Part shown: piece by piece, positions 52,968 to 61,751 of the stretch
Layout of the letters: the number at the start of each line of letters is the position of its first letter
How positions within the stretch are numbered: position 1 is the first letter of the stretch
Source of the DNA: Aequorivita echinoideorum
Lineage (GTDB): Bacteria; Bacteroidota; Bacteroidia; Flavobacteriales; Flavobacteriaceae
Assembly (NCBI RefSeq): GCF_018476645.1
Contig: NZ_JAHCTB010000003.1
Span: 62,001-126,000 of the forward strand
DNA: 64,000 nt
Direction of reading: 5' to 3'
Translations under genes and position numbers: made by a program
Notes under the pieces: model-generated
What the model was told of the DNA's origin: nothing
The model's input: only the letters and a program-made list of their open reading frames with translations
The model's database searches: none

Positions 52968-53357
52968 TTATTTCGCCAATCTATCTTTTACAAATTCAAT
53001 CTCCGTTTTTCCATGGGGTTTGGGCTTGCCGTCTTCGCCAAGGCTAACCATAATTATTTTATCGATGGTAATAATAACTTCGTGCGTCATTTTATTTCGC
53101 ACTTCGCACGATAGTGTTAAGGAACTGTTTCCAAAAGCGGTAGCTTCCAGGCCTATTTCAATAATATCACCTTTCGTCGCCGAACTTTTGAAATTGATCT
53201 CGCTCATAAACTTAGTCACCGTTCGCGGATTTTCGAGTTGGATGATAGCATAAAGTGCAGCTTCCTCGTCAATCCATTCCAGCAATCGTCCGCCAAAAAG
53301 CGTCCCGTTTGGATTCAAATCTTCAGGTTTTATCCATTTTCGTGTGTGAAAATTCAT
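52968..53357 (-). CDS. acyl-CoA thioesterase (hotdog fold, YciA-like)
   Basis: 129 residues, one hotdog domain. PNGTLFGGRLLEWIDEEAAL carries the catalytic Asp and the helix of the YciA/BFIT type. It hydrolyses an acyl-CoA, chain length unknown. Start overlaps the DUF72 stop by one base (TAATG), so they are translated together. Confidence 0.92.
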   Translation of the reverse strand: MNFHTRKWIKPEDLNPNGTLFGGRLLEWIDEEAALYAIIQLENPRTVTKFMSEINFKSSATKGDIIEIGLEATAFGNSSLTLSCEVRNKMTHEVIITIDKIIMVSLGEDGKPKPHGKTEIEFVKDRLAK

Positions 53358-54247
53358 TAGAATAATTTATTTGGTTTGTCCATTTGCGGAATGTGGAGAT
53401 TGGTTCCAAAGCGTTCGTTCGCCTTTTTTATAAAATGTGCGGAAAGCAACGGGGACGCCTGCTCGATGTTTTGATGTACGAAAAAATAGATGTTTTGCAG
53501 ACCTTCCTTCCACCATTTTTCAAGCCTTTCAATCCAATCATCAAGCCTTGTGTAATCGCTTTCGTGATTACTACCGTTATAGCGAATGAATGCCGTGGGC
53601 GTGGTGAGCCGCATATGAAGCAGGTCGCGCCTTCCCGCAGAATCCACAATGATATTCGTTATTTGGTGTCTTTCAAGAATGGAATATAATTCTTCGGAAA
53701 CTTCAGCATTGTTAAACCACTGCGTATGCCGAAATTCGATGGCGGGTTTTATGTCTTTTGGAATCATTTTAAAGAAAGGGTCTAACCTATCTATATCCTT
53801 TGGGCTAAAATTGTCCGGAAGCTGGACAAACGGCATTTCCAGTTTTTCTTTCAAATTTGAAGAGTTTAAGACAAATTCATTCAAATTTTCCTGAGCATCT
53901 TCCTGCAGCCTTTTCCAGTGTGAAATTCCCTGAAAAAATTTTGGGAAAAACCTGAAATCTGCGGGCGTTTTATCATACCAACCCGCAAAAACATCGGCCG
54001 GAAATATACGGTAGAATGTGGCATTCAACTCTATGCTATTGAATTGGGTGCCGTAATGTTCCAACTCATCCTTGGTACCTCTAGGATAAAAACCCTTTAA
54101 GTCTGATTTGTTCCATTTTGCACAACCCACGTAGAGATTTGGCCTATCCGGTTTTTTATGTTCTGAAAGAACTTTTTTTGTGCCGGGATGGTCTTCTGGC
54201 AAGCTAAAATCTATTTGTGAAGGGTCAGCTACTTTTCCGAATTTCAT
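53357..54247 (-). CDS. DUF72-domain protein (YecE-like)
   Basis: 296 residues, TIM-barrel-like. YVGCAKWNKSDLKGFYP at about 39-55, FRFFPKFFQGISHWKRL, and IEFRHTQWFN (strand with the conserved Glu, Arg, His). C-terminal IYFFVHQNIEQASPLLSAHF. Family function unknown. First gene of the pair with the thioesterase. Confidence 0.9.
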   Translation of the reverse strand: MKFGKVADPSQIDFSLPEDHPGTKKVLSEHKKPDRPNLYVGCAKWNKSDLKGFYPRGTKDELEHYGTQFNSIELNATFYRIFPADVFAGWYDKTPADFRFFPKFFQGISHWKRLQEDAQENLNEFVLNSSNLKEKLEMPFVQLPDNFSPKDIDRLDPFFKMIPKDIKPAIEFRHTQWFNNAEVSEELYSILERHQITNIIVDSAGRRDLLHMRLTTPTAFIRYNGSNHESDYTRLDDWIERLEKWWKEGLQNIYFFVHQNIEQASPLLSAHFIKKANERFGTNLHIPQMDKPNKLF

Positions 54248-54294
54248 TTTTTGATGGATTTAATATAAAACTAAAGAAGATGAATTTTCTTCAC

Positions 54295-55656
54295 TTATTT
54301 ATTGATAAAAATGGTTTTTCTATTCAAAAATTCATGAATGCCGTGTTCGCTAAGCTCGCGGCCGTACCCACTTTCCTTAATACCACCAAAAGGCAATCTG
54401 GGGTCGCTTTTAACCAATTCATTTATAAAAACAGCACCCTCGTCAAACTGGAACGAGAGTTTTTCAGCCTCTTCAATATTTTTTGTGAAGATAGAAACCC
54501 CCAATCCAAATTTAGACATATTTGAAAGCTCAACAGCCTCTTCCGCAGTTTTGAATGTTGTAACGGAAAGCGCTGGGCCAAAGGTTTCTTCCGTAAAAAC
54601 GGGCATGTTTTTGGTGACGTTTGTTAATACGGTAGGTTCAAAATAAGCACCTTGGCGCTTGCCTCCTATTACAATCTTTGCGCCTGCTTTTACGGATGCG
54701 TTTACTTGTTTTTCCAGATCCTCCGCCAAGTCCTCTCGTGCCAGCGTACCCACGTACGTTTCTTCATCGGCGGGGTCGCCACTTTTCAATTCACGAACTT
54801 TCACAACAAGTTTTTCTACAAATTCTTCTTCAATGGAAACATCGATAAGCAGACGTTTTCCAGCGATACAACTCTGTCCAGTATTTTGAAATCGTGCCTG
54901 CACACAAGTCTCAATGGTTTTTTCCATATCGCAATCCTTCAAGACCACCAGAGCATTGCTTCCGCCCAATTCAAGTACCGATTTTTTAATATTTTTCCCG
55001 GCAATGGAAGCTACGGAAGAACCCGCAGGCCCACTACCGGTGAGCGTTACGGCTTTAATTTTGTCATTCTTTATAATATCTTCAATGGCATCGCTGCCCA
55101 CCAATAAGGTTGAAAAGCAGTTATCGGGGAATCCTGCTCGTTTAAAAACTTTTTCAATATTGAGCGCACTCCCAAAAACATTTGAGGCATGCTTTAGTAC
55201 TCCTATATTTCCAGCCATCAACGCGGGTGCGGCAAAACGAAACACCTGCCAGAACGGATAATTCCAGGGCATAATGGCAAGTACCACTCCCATAGGCTCG
55301 TAACGCACGTAACTTTTATGTGCATCCGTTTTTATGATTTCGTCCTGCATTTGGTTTTGTGCGTTTTCAGCATAATATTCACAAACCCAGGCACATTTTT
55401 CAATTTCTGCAATGGACTGTGAAATTGGTTTTCCCATTTCAGCGGTCATTGTTTCCGCATATTCCTGCTTATTTTTTTTCAATTCAGCTGCTGCGGCTAG
55501 CATCAATTTTTTCCTTTCTGAAAAGGATGTTTCCCGCCAACTATAAAAGCGTTTGTCTGCTTTATCTATTATTTCTGAAACTTCGGCTTTTGTGTGGTTT
55601 TTATAACGCTCGATTTCTTTACCGGTGTAGGGATTTTTTGAGGTGGTTGTGCTCAT
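54295..55656 (-). CDS. NAD(P)-dependent aldehyde dehydrogenase (succinate-semialdehyde dehydrogenase type)
   Basis: 453 residues, the short form used by succinate-semialdehyde dehydrogenases. Catalytic Cys263 in GQSCIAGKR, Glu229 in LELGGSN and Asn132 in PWNYPFW are all present. Substrate is inferred from family; a broader aldehyde range is possible. Single gene, divergent from gcvT. Confidence 0.88.
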   Translation of the reverse strand: MSTTTSKNPYTGKEIERYKNHTKAEVSEIIDKADKRFYSWRETSFSERKKLMLAAAAELKKNKQEYAETMTAEMGKPISQSIAEIEKCAWVCEYYAENAQNQMQDEIIKTDAHKSYVRYEPMGVVLAIMPWNYPFWQVFRFAAPALMAGNIGVLKHASNVFGSALNIEKVFKRAGFPDNCFSTLLVGSDAIEDIIKNDKIKAVTLTGSGPAGSSVASIAGKNIKKSVLELGGSNALVVLKDCDMEKTIETCVQARFQNTGQSCIAGKRLLIDVSIEEEFVEKLVVKVRELKSGDPADEETYVGTLAREDLAEDLEKQVNASVKAGAKIVIGGKRQGAYFEPTVLTNVTKNMPVFTEETFGPALSVTTFKTAEEAVELSNMSKFGLGVSIFTKNIEEAEKLSFQFDEGAVFINELVKSDPRLPFGGIKESGYGRELSEHGIHEFLNRKTIFINK

Positions 55657-55775
55657 TGTTTTTCTTTTAAAAGTATTGAAAACATTAGGGAAATGTAAAG
55701 CGATTAAGATGATTTTAACGCCCGATTTATTTAAAATAATCGCTGCAAACCTTCGTTACCTTTAGTGGATTGTAA

Positions 55776-55783
55776 TACATTTG
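55776..55783 (+). promoter_or_regulatory. TAnnTTTG -7 element for gcvT-glsA
   Basis: TACATTTG about 70 bp upstream of the gcvT ATG; no glycine riboswitch structure was recognised in the short leader. Confidence 0.5.
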
Positions 55784-55853
55784 CCACAGGCGAAAAATAG
55801 GAAATTGCATGCGCCATGAAAATAAAAATGAACTATAGATCAAACCAGAATAA

Positions 55854-56939
55854 ATGATGAAAAATACTGCACTTACACACATACACGAACAATTGGGTGC
55901 CAAAATGGTGCCTTTTGCGGGCTATAACATGCCAGTTTCCTATGAGGGCGTAAATGCCGAGCACGAGACCGTTCGCAAAGGCGTTGGGGTATTTGACGTT
56001 TCGCATATGGGCGAATTTTTAATTACAGGCCCAAATGCACTGGATTTGATTCAAAAAGTAACCAGCAACGATGCATCAAAACTTGTGGATGGACAGGCAC
56101 AATACAGTTGTTTGCCGAATGACACAGGCGGAATTGTTGATGATTTGATCGTTTACAGGCTGGAAGCAGAAAAATGGCTGCTCGTGGTGAATGCCTCAAA
56201 TATTGAAAAAGATTGGAACTGGATAAGTGGTTTAAACACAATGAATGCTGAAATGCGCAACCTTTCCGAAGATTATTCATTGCTGGCAATCCAAGGGCCA
56301 AAAGCTATTGAAGCGATGCAATCGTTAACTTCTGTAGACTTAAGCACCATAAAATTTTACACCTTTAAAGTGGCTGACTTTGCCGAAATTGAGCACGTTA
56401 TTATAAGCGCAACGGGCTATACCGGAAGTGGCGGTTTCGAAATTTATTGCAAAAACAGCGAGGTAGAACAAATTTGGAATAAAGTAATGGAAGCTGGAAA
56501 GGATTTTGGGATAAAACCCATTGGTCTTGCCGCCCGTGATACTTTACGACTCGAAATGGGCTTCTGCCTCTACGGAAATGATATTGACGATAAAACTTCG
56601 CCACTGGAAGCTGGTTTGGGCTGGATTACAAAATTCACGAAGGATTTCACCAATTCCGAAAATTTGAAGAAGCAAAAGGAAAATGGCGTGATGGGAAAAT
56701 TGGTCGGTTTTGAAATGAACGAACGTGCCATTCCGCGCCACGATTACGATATTGAAGATAAGAATGGAAATATTATCGGCAAGGTTACCAGCGGGACTAT
56801 GTCGCCGTCCTTAAATAAAGGTATTGGTTTGGGTTACGTAAATACTGAAAACAGCGCCATTGGGAGTGAGATTTTTGTGAAAATAAGAAACAAATCTATG
56901 CCTGCTACCATTGTAAAACCACCATTTTATAAAGGATAA
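55854..56939 (+). CDS. gcvT: aminomethyltransferase (glycine cleavage T protein)
   Basis: 361 residues, the usual length. [20 protein letters not shown] and [15 protein letters not shown] form the N-terminal signature; [10 protein letters not shown] carries the catalytic Asp; [18 protein letters not shown] and [19 protein letters not shown] are in place. It transfers the methylene group of glycine to tetrahydrofolate. gcvH and gcvP are not in the window. Its stop overlaps the glsA start (TAATG). Confidence 0.95.
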   Translation: MMKNTALTHIHEQLGAKMVPFAGYNMPVSYEGVNAEHETVRKGVGVFDVSHMGEFLITGPNALDLIQKVTSNDASKLVDGQAQYSCLPNDTGGIVDDLIVYRLEAEKWLLVVNASNIEKDWNWISGLNTMNAEMRNLSEDYSLLAIQGPKAIEAMQSLTSVDLSTIKFYTFKVADFAEIEHVIISATGYTGSGGFEIYCKNSEVEQIWNKVMEAGKDFGIKPIGLAARDTLRLEMGFCLYGNDIDDKTSPLEAGLGWITKFTKDFTNSENLKKQKENGVMGKLVGFEMNERAIPRHDYDIEDKNGNIIGKVTSGTMSPSLNKGIGLGYVNTENSAIGSEIFVKIRNKSMPATIVKPPFYKG

Positions 56940-57853
56940 TGCAGGATTATCAAACCATTTTAGAGGAAATTTACCAATCACTTAAAAACTGTGAAAACAC
57001 AGGTCAGGTAGCCAGTTATATTCCAGAATTGGCAAATGCTGACAAGAACAAACTGGGTTTACATTTGCAGTTGATAACCGGTGAAAATTTTGGGGTGGGT
57101 AACTCCTCCGAAAAGTTTTCGATACAAAGTATTTCCAAAGTATTCTCACTTGCGTTGGCATTTCAGCATATTGGGAATGACCTTTTGGAACGTGTGGACG
57201 TGGAACCTTCCGGAAACCCCTTTAATCACCTTTCGCTACTGGAGCAAGAGGATGGAATTCCCAGAAATCCATTGATAAATTCAGGTGCTATCGTGGTTGC
57301 AGACGTTTTGCTTTCGAACTTACAAAACCCAAAACAGGATTTTTTGGAATTTGTACGCGAGCTCGCGCACGATGATACTATAGAATTCAATGAGAAAATT
57401 GCGGAATCTGAACGGAAAACAGGGTTCAACAATTATGCTGCCGCCAATCTTTTGAAGGCCTACGGCAATTTAAACAACAAGGTGGAAGATGTTTTGGATT
57501 TCTATTTCCATCAATGTTCCATAATGATGGATTGCAAGCAGTTGACCGATGCTTTTTTCGTCTTCGCAAACAAAGGCTGTTGCAGGAAAAACAAACAACA
57601 TCTTACTGATAGCCAAGTAAAAAGGGTAAATGCCATTATGCTTACCTGTGGTTTTTATGACGAAGCCGGAGAGTTTGCCTTTGAAGTAGGGCTACCGGGA
57701 AAAAGTGGCGTTGGCGGTGGAATTGTGGCGCTTTTGCCTAACGAATTTATCATTGCGACTTGGGCCCCAGCGCTCAATCCCAAAGGAAATTCATATCTGG
57801 GAATGCAAGCCTTGGAACAATTTACCACCAAAACAAAACTTTCCATATTTTAA
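56939..57853 (+). CDS. glsA: glutaminase
   Basis: 304 residues. Ser-x-x-Lys catalytic pair Ser64-Lys67 in SIQSISKVF; EPSGNPFNHL and GAIVVADVL follow; LPGKSGVGGGIVALLP is the C-terminal family motif. It hydrolyses glutamine to glutamate and ammonia. Translationally coupled to gcvT by a one-base overlap. Confidence 0.95.
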   Translation: MQDYQTILEEIYQSLKNCENTGQVASYIPELANADKNKLGLHLQLITGENFGVGNSSEKFSIQSISKVFSLALAFQHIGNDLLERVDVEPSGNPFNHLSLLEQEDGIPRNPLINSGAIVVADVLLSNLQNPKQDFLEFVRELAHDDTIEFNEKIAESERKTGFNNYAAANLLKAYGNLNNKVEDVLDFYFHQCSIMMDCKQLTDAFFVFANKGCCRKNKQHLTDSQVKRVNAIMLTCGFYDEAGEFAFEVGLPGKSGVGGGIVALLPNEFIIATWAPALNPKGNSYLGMQALEQFTTKTKLSIF

Positions 57854-57873
57854 GAAAAGAACGAAGGATTTTA

Positions 57874-58731
57874 ATGAAGTTGAAGCAAGACAAGCAGCGT
57901 ATTTTAATTTTGGGAGGCAGTGGTTTTATTGGCAATGCGCTGTACAAAGAGCTTCTCTCCTATTTTGAGGTGTATTGTACCTACTGCCATCAGCACGGTG
58001 CGTTTTCTGAAAATCAGGTGTTTTTTCGTTATTGCGCAGAAGAAGATTCGCTTTTTTTATTGCTGAATGAAATTCAGCCTACTATTATAATTTCCGCATT
58101 TCACGGAAGCAATCAAGCACTATTTGAAGCTCACGAGGAAATTGTGAATTATGCAATGCTTCATTTTAATTGTACGGTTCTATATATTTCTTCTTCCGAA
58201 GTATTTGACGGCAAGTTTCAGCATCCGGCATTCGAGGATGATGCGCCACTTTCAGCGTCTGCATCTGGAAAATTGAAGATTTCAATTGAAAAATTATTAT
58301 TGGAACAAATCCCAGCACAAACAGCCATTTTAAGGCTTCCGTTTGTTTTGGGTATTAATTCGCCAGAGATTGTACATTTACGGCAATGTATCAGGCACGC
58401 GGCAACTTTTGATGTGTACCCAAACTTGGTAATAAGTGCAACCACAATAAATAAAGTGTCGCAACAAATCCATTTTATTGTCAATAAAGGTTCGACGGGA
58501 ATTTTTCATTTGGCCAGTAATGATATGATTCATCATGAAGACCTCTTCATGGAAATCACTTCAAAAATGGGAGATAAAATGCCTATCTTTAAAAGCATTT
58601 ACAGAAGAAATGAAGATGATTATCAAGCAATTCTTCCGAAGAAAAATAAGCTGCCCGATACTCATCAAATTACTGTTTCACAGGTTATTGAAGAATGTAG
58701 TTTGAAGGAAGAGATTATATCGATAAAATAA
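57874..58731 (+). CDS. NAD(P)-binding sugar-nucleotide reductase-like protein (RmlD-type SDR)
   Basis: 285 residues from ATG 57874; a longer frame from 57760 would overlap glsA and lacks a sensible N terminus. LILGGSGFIGNALYKELL is the dinucleotide site, and the fold follows the extended SDR/RmlD pattern (ISSSEVFDGKFQHPAFEDD). The usual Tyr-x3-Lys is not clear: at the expected place it reads SASASGKLK. So catalytic activity is uncertain. Twenty bp after glsA. Confidence 0.75.
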   Translation: MKLKQDKQRILILGGSGFIGNALYKELLSYFEVYCTYCHQHGAFSENQVFFRYCAEEDSLFLLLNEIQPTIIISAFHGSNQALFEAHEEIVNYAMLHFNCTVLYISSSEVFDGKFQHPAFEDDAPLSASASGKLKISIEKLLLEQIPAQTAILRLPFVLGINSPEIVHLRQCIRHAATFDVYPNLVISATTINKVSQQIHFIVNKGSTGIFHLASNDMIHHEDLFMEITSKMGDKMPIFKSIYRRNEDDYQAILPKKNKLPDTHQITVSQVIEECSLKEEIISIK

Positions 58732-58768
58732 ATAGAACTATTCATTTCACAATAAAATCAAAGAAATT

Positions 58769-59050
58769 ATGAAAGCGTTATCAGAAAAAGAAATCAATGA
58801 AAAATTAAAGAATTTTGAAGGTTGGGATTATCACGATGGTGCACTGCACACTGTTTTTGAATTTGAAAATTTCAAGGAAGCTTTTTCAGCAATGACGCGC
58901 ATTGCTTTTGAAGCGGAAAGAATGGAGCATCATCCAGAGTGGAGCAATGTATATAATTCATTGGAAATTTATCTTTCCACTCACGATGCCGATGGGGTTA
59001 CCGAGAAGGATTTTGAGTTGGCGGAAATCATAGATTCATTGGTTGGATAA
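58769..59050 (+). CDS. phhB: 4a-hydroxytetrahydrobiopterin dehydratase (PCD)
   Basis: 93 residues. AERMEHHPEWSNVYNSLEIY carries the catalytic histidines of pterin-4a-carbinolamine dehydratase, and the C-terminal DADGVTEKDFELAEIID matches. It regenerates the pterin cofactor for an aromatic amino-acid hydroxylase, or has a role in molybdopterin; no hydroxylase is seen here. Confidence 0.9.
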   Translation: MKALSEKEINEKLKNFEGWDYHDGALHTVFEFENFKEAFSAMTRIAFEAERMEHHPEWSNVYNSLEIYLSTHDADGVTEKDFELAEIIDSLVG

Positions 59051-59164
59051 ATCACAAAATATTTAAATTTAATTAGTTATGTATTGTAATCTAATCATTT
59101 AATTCAAATGTTTCTAAGTGGTAAGATTTAATAAAATGATTATTACGAAGCGATTGGGATTTTT

Positions 59165-59172
59165 TATATTTG
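59165..59172 (+). promoter_or_regulatory. TAnnTTTG -7 element for yebC
   Basis: TATATTTG, 48 bp upstream of the ATG. Confidence 0.55.
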
Positions 59173-59219
59173 ATCAGATTTTTCAGAGAATAATTAAAAT
59201 TTTATAACATAAAATAGAT

Positions 59220-59942
59220 ATGGGAAGAGCTTTTGAATTTAGGAAAGCAAGAAAAATGAAGCGTTGGTCCGCAATGTCCAAAGCATTTACCCGCATAGGA
59301 AAGGATATTGTAATGGCGGTAAAAGAGGGCGGCCCGGATCCCGATGCCAATTCAAGACTTCGTGCGGTAATACAAAATGCGAAGGCAGTAAATATGCCGA
59401 AGGATAATGTGGAACGCGCCATCAAACGTGCCAGCGATAAAAGCCTGGGTGAATATAAAGAGGTGCTTTTTGAAGGCTACGCGCCCCACGGTATCGCTAT
59501 TTTAATTGAAACCGCGACCGATAATAATACGCGAACAGTGGCCAACATACGTTCCTATTTCAATAAGTGTGATGGTAGTTTGGGAACTTCCGGTTCAGTT
59601 TCATTTATGTTTGACCACACGTGTAATTTTAGAATCAATCCGGAAGGGCTCGATATCGAGGAACTTGAGCTTGAGCTGATAGATCACGGAGTAGATGAAA
59701 TCTTTGAGGATGAAGATGGAATAATGATTTACGCACCATTTGAAAGCTTTGGCGCAATTCAATCCTATTTGGAAGAAAACAAAATTGAAATTTTATCTTC
59801 TGGGTTCGAACAAATCCCTCAGGTCACCAAAAAATTGACTGAAGAACAAGCGGCTGATGTAGAAAAATTACTTGAGAAAATAGAGGAAGATGATGATGTA
59901 CAAAATGTATATCATACTATGGAAGAAACCTCAGAAGAATGA
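59220..59942 (+). CDS. yebC: YebC/PmpR-family protein
   Basis: 240 residues. MGRAFEFRKARKMKRWSAMS opens the family; KEGGPDPDANSRLRAVIQNA and NMPKDNVERAIKRA follow; acidic C terminus (EEDDDVQNVYHTMEETSEE). Three-domain protein; some members act as DNA-binding regulators and others help ribosomes at polyproline stretches, so the role is not settled. Followed by a strong bidirectional terminator. Confidence 0.93.
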   Translation: MGRAFEFRKARKMKRWSAMSKAFTRIGKDIVMAVKEGGPDPDANSRLRAVIQNAKAVNMPKDNVERAIKRASDKSLGEYKEVLFEGYAPHGIAILIETATDNNTRTVANIRSYFNKCDGSLGTSGSVSFMFDHTCNFRINPEGLDIEELELELIDHGVDEIFEDEDGIMIYAPFESFGAIQSYLEENKIEILSSGFEQIPQVTKKLTEEQAADVEKLLEKIEEDDDVQNVYHTMEETSEE

Positions 59943-59960
59943 TTGTTGCAAAATTCATAT

Positions 59961-59990
59961 AAAAAAAGCCATCTTTATTAGATGGCTTTT
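59961..59990. terminator. bidirectional intrinsic terminator
   Basis: AAAAGCCATCT / AGATGGCTTTT with TTATT loop, T-runs on both strands, between convergent genes. Confidence 0.9.
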
Positions 59991-60013
59991 CTTTTTTTTT
60001 CAATTATTGTTTA

Positions 60014-61042
60014 TTAACGGTCTTCAAAATATACAGATGATGCACCTTCAAATGGGGTGCTGAGTGAAGGTCTAAGATTTCCTCCAGCTTCCACATTGGT
60101 GAAGAATAAAATTTTACCACCTTCATTTGCGCGTTCTGCTACCATTATTGTGTTTCTACCGTTGTCGTATGCTACTGAAACAGGATTCCCCAACTCGGTA
60201 AGGTTTCCTGATACACGCACTTGGTTTCCGGCAACAGCCAGTGTTCCGCCATTTTCTACGCTATTGAATTTTGAAACAAAGTTTGAGATGAAGTGTAAGC
60301 CACCATCTGTACTTATATCTGCATCACCAATATCTGTTAAAATTACAAAACCATCATCTTCAGCAATACCGTGGGTTCTAGCTATCCCTTCAATAGTAAT
60401 TCTTTTATCTGGAACTGCAGTTACATCTGTAGTGTAAGTGGTAAGGAAATTTCTTAAAACTGCCACATCTGAAGTTTTGTCAACTACAGTATATAGATCG
60501 TTACCGATAAATTCAATTCCCCATACTGCATAATCTACGGTCACCGTATTTCTCAAAGTATAGCCTTCGTTATTTCTTGAGAATACAAAAAATCGACCTT
60601 CGCCAGTATCAGGGTTTCCATCTAAATCTGTGTTATCGGCAACTACATATAGGTCGTTGTTTCTATCGATATCGCGTGGACTATCCAATACCGAACTGCT
60701 GGATAAAAATGGTGAAATTTCACCACTCTGTAAATTATCGATGTTTGAATAGGTATTAATAACACCCTGTGAACGTGACACTACGAATAATTCATTATCA
60801 TCATCATCAAAATAAACACCTTCATTATCGTTTGAACTTGTACTAAAAGTACGTGTTGCTATTCCATTCGGTGTAAAATCGAAAGAAATAACATTGTCGT
60901 TAAGATTGCTGGTTGCAAATAAATTGGCATTGATTACAGTTGGGATGGGTCCATCATCTGTTCCAGAGTTATCATCATCATTACTACAAGCAACCCCAAG
61001 CGTCAAAGCAACGAGCGGGAATACAAATTTTAATTTTTTCAT
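60014..61042 (-). CDS. lipoprotein, beta-propeller-like
   Basis: 342 residues from ATG 61042 (MKKLKFVFPLVALTLGVACS); the frame extends upstream but the signal peptide fixes the start. Lipobox GVACS with Asp/Ser-rich linker (NDDDNSGTDDG). The rest is a series of ~45-residue beta units with N-x-D-rich turns and strands such as NELFVVSRSQGVINTYS, FFVFSRNNEGYTL and NTIMVAERANEGGKI, suggesting a propeller. No catalytic motif. Surface- or periplasm-facing; function unknown. Confidence 0.75.
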   Translation of the reverse strand: MKKLKFVFPLVALTLGVACSNDDDNSGTDDGPIPTVINANLFATSNLNDNVISFDFTPNGIATRTFSTSSNDNEGVYFDDDDNELFVVSRSQGVINTYSNIDNLQSGEISPFLSSSSVLDSPRDIDRNNDLYVVADNTDLDGNPDTGEGRFFVFSRNNEGYTLRNTVTVDYAVWGIEFIGNDLYTVVDKTSDVAVLRNFLTTYTTDVTAVPDKRITIEGIARTHGIAEDDGFVILTDIGDADISTDGGLHFISNFVSKFNSVENGGTLAVAGNQVRVSGNLTELGNPVSVAYDNGRNTIMVAERANEGGKILFFTNVEAGGNLRPSLSTPFEGASSVYFEDR

Positions 61043-61197
61043 TTTTATGTGTGTTTGTTTGTTAATTTGCTGCATAGTTAATAAGAAGTCTGAAATTGAA
61101 AAAACACGTCGCGTCAAACTTAACTAAAATTTAACATTAAGTATTGAATATCAAATAGTTATGAAGATTTTTCAATTAGCTATTAACAAAAATCCAA

Positions 61198-61734
61198 CTA
61201 AGAATATTCCGGATTTTTTCCAATTATTCCCTTGTAGTAAGACCGAAGTCTTTTCGTATCCTTATCAATATCTCCGGATGGATAGAATGGTTTGTTTATT
61301 ATTACTTTTTTGTGCGGATAATCGAAAGCAACGCAAATAATAGGAACATTTGCAGCTAAAGCAATGTAATAATAACCCGTTTTCCAGTTTAAAACTTTTT
61401 TTCGCGTTCCCTCGGGAGCCATTGCGAGTCTATATTCATTTTTGGATTTGAAAAGTTGGGCGATGGCTTCAACTTTGCGTTGACCCGGTGTTCTATCCAA
61501 AGGCGCACCACCCATCCATTTAAAATACCAACCAAATGGCCAGGAAAATAGTTCTTTTTTTGCGATGTAATTTATTTGGGTTTTGGAAATTCTTCTCGCG
61601 AAGGCCCCAATGTAGAAGTCGTGCCAACTTGTATGCGGGACTACTATCACAACAGCTTTTTTAACTGATGGATCAAAAGATCCTTCGATCTTCCAGCCCA
61701 TTATTTTATTAAATATGAATTTTGTAATTCCCAT
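61198..61734 (-). CDS. 1-acyl-sn-glycerol-3-phosphate acyltransferase-like protein
   Basis: 178 residues. HX4D box His34-Asp39 in PHTSWHDFYIG; the EGTR motif in APEGTRKKVLNW; hydrophobic N terminus without a clear full membrane helix. It transfers an acyl group to a lysolipid; whether phosphatidic acid synthesis or another lipid is the role is open. Starts 17 bp downstream of the KdsB fusion on the same strand, so probably co-transcribed. Confidence 0.9.
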   Translation of the reverse strand: MGITKFIFNKIMGWKIEGSFDPSVKKAVVIVVPHTSWHDFYIGAFARRISKTQINYIAKKELFSWPFGWYFKWMGGAPLDRTPGQRKVEAIAQLFKSKNEYRLAMAPEGTRKKVLNWKTGYYYIALAANVPIICVAFDYPHKKVIINKPFYPSGDIDKDTKRLRSYYKGIIGKNPEYS

Positions 61735-61751
61735 ATTTGGTATTTACAGAA

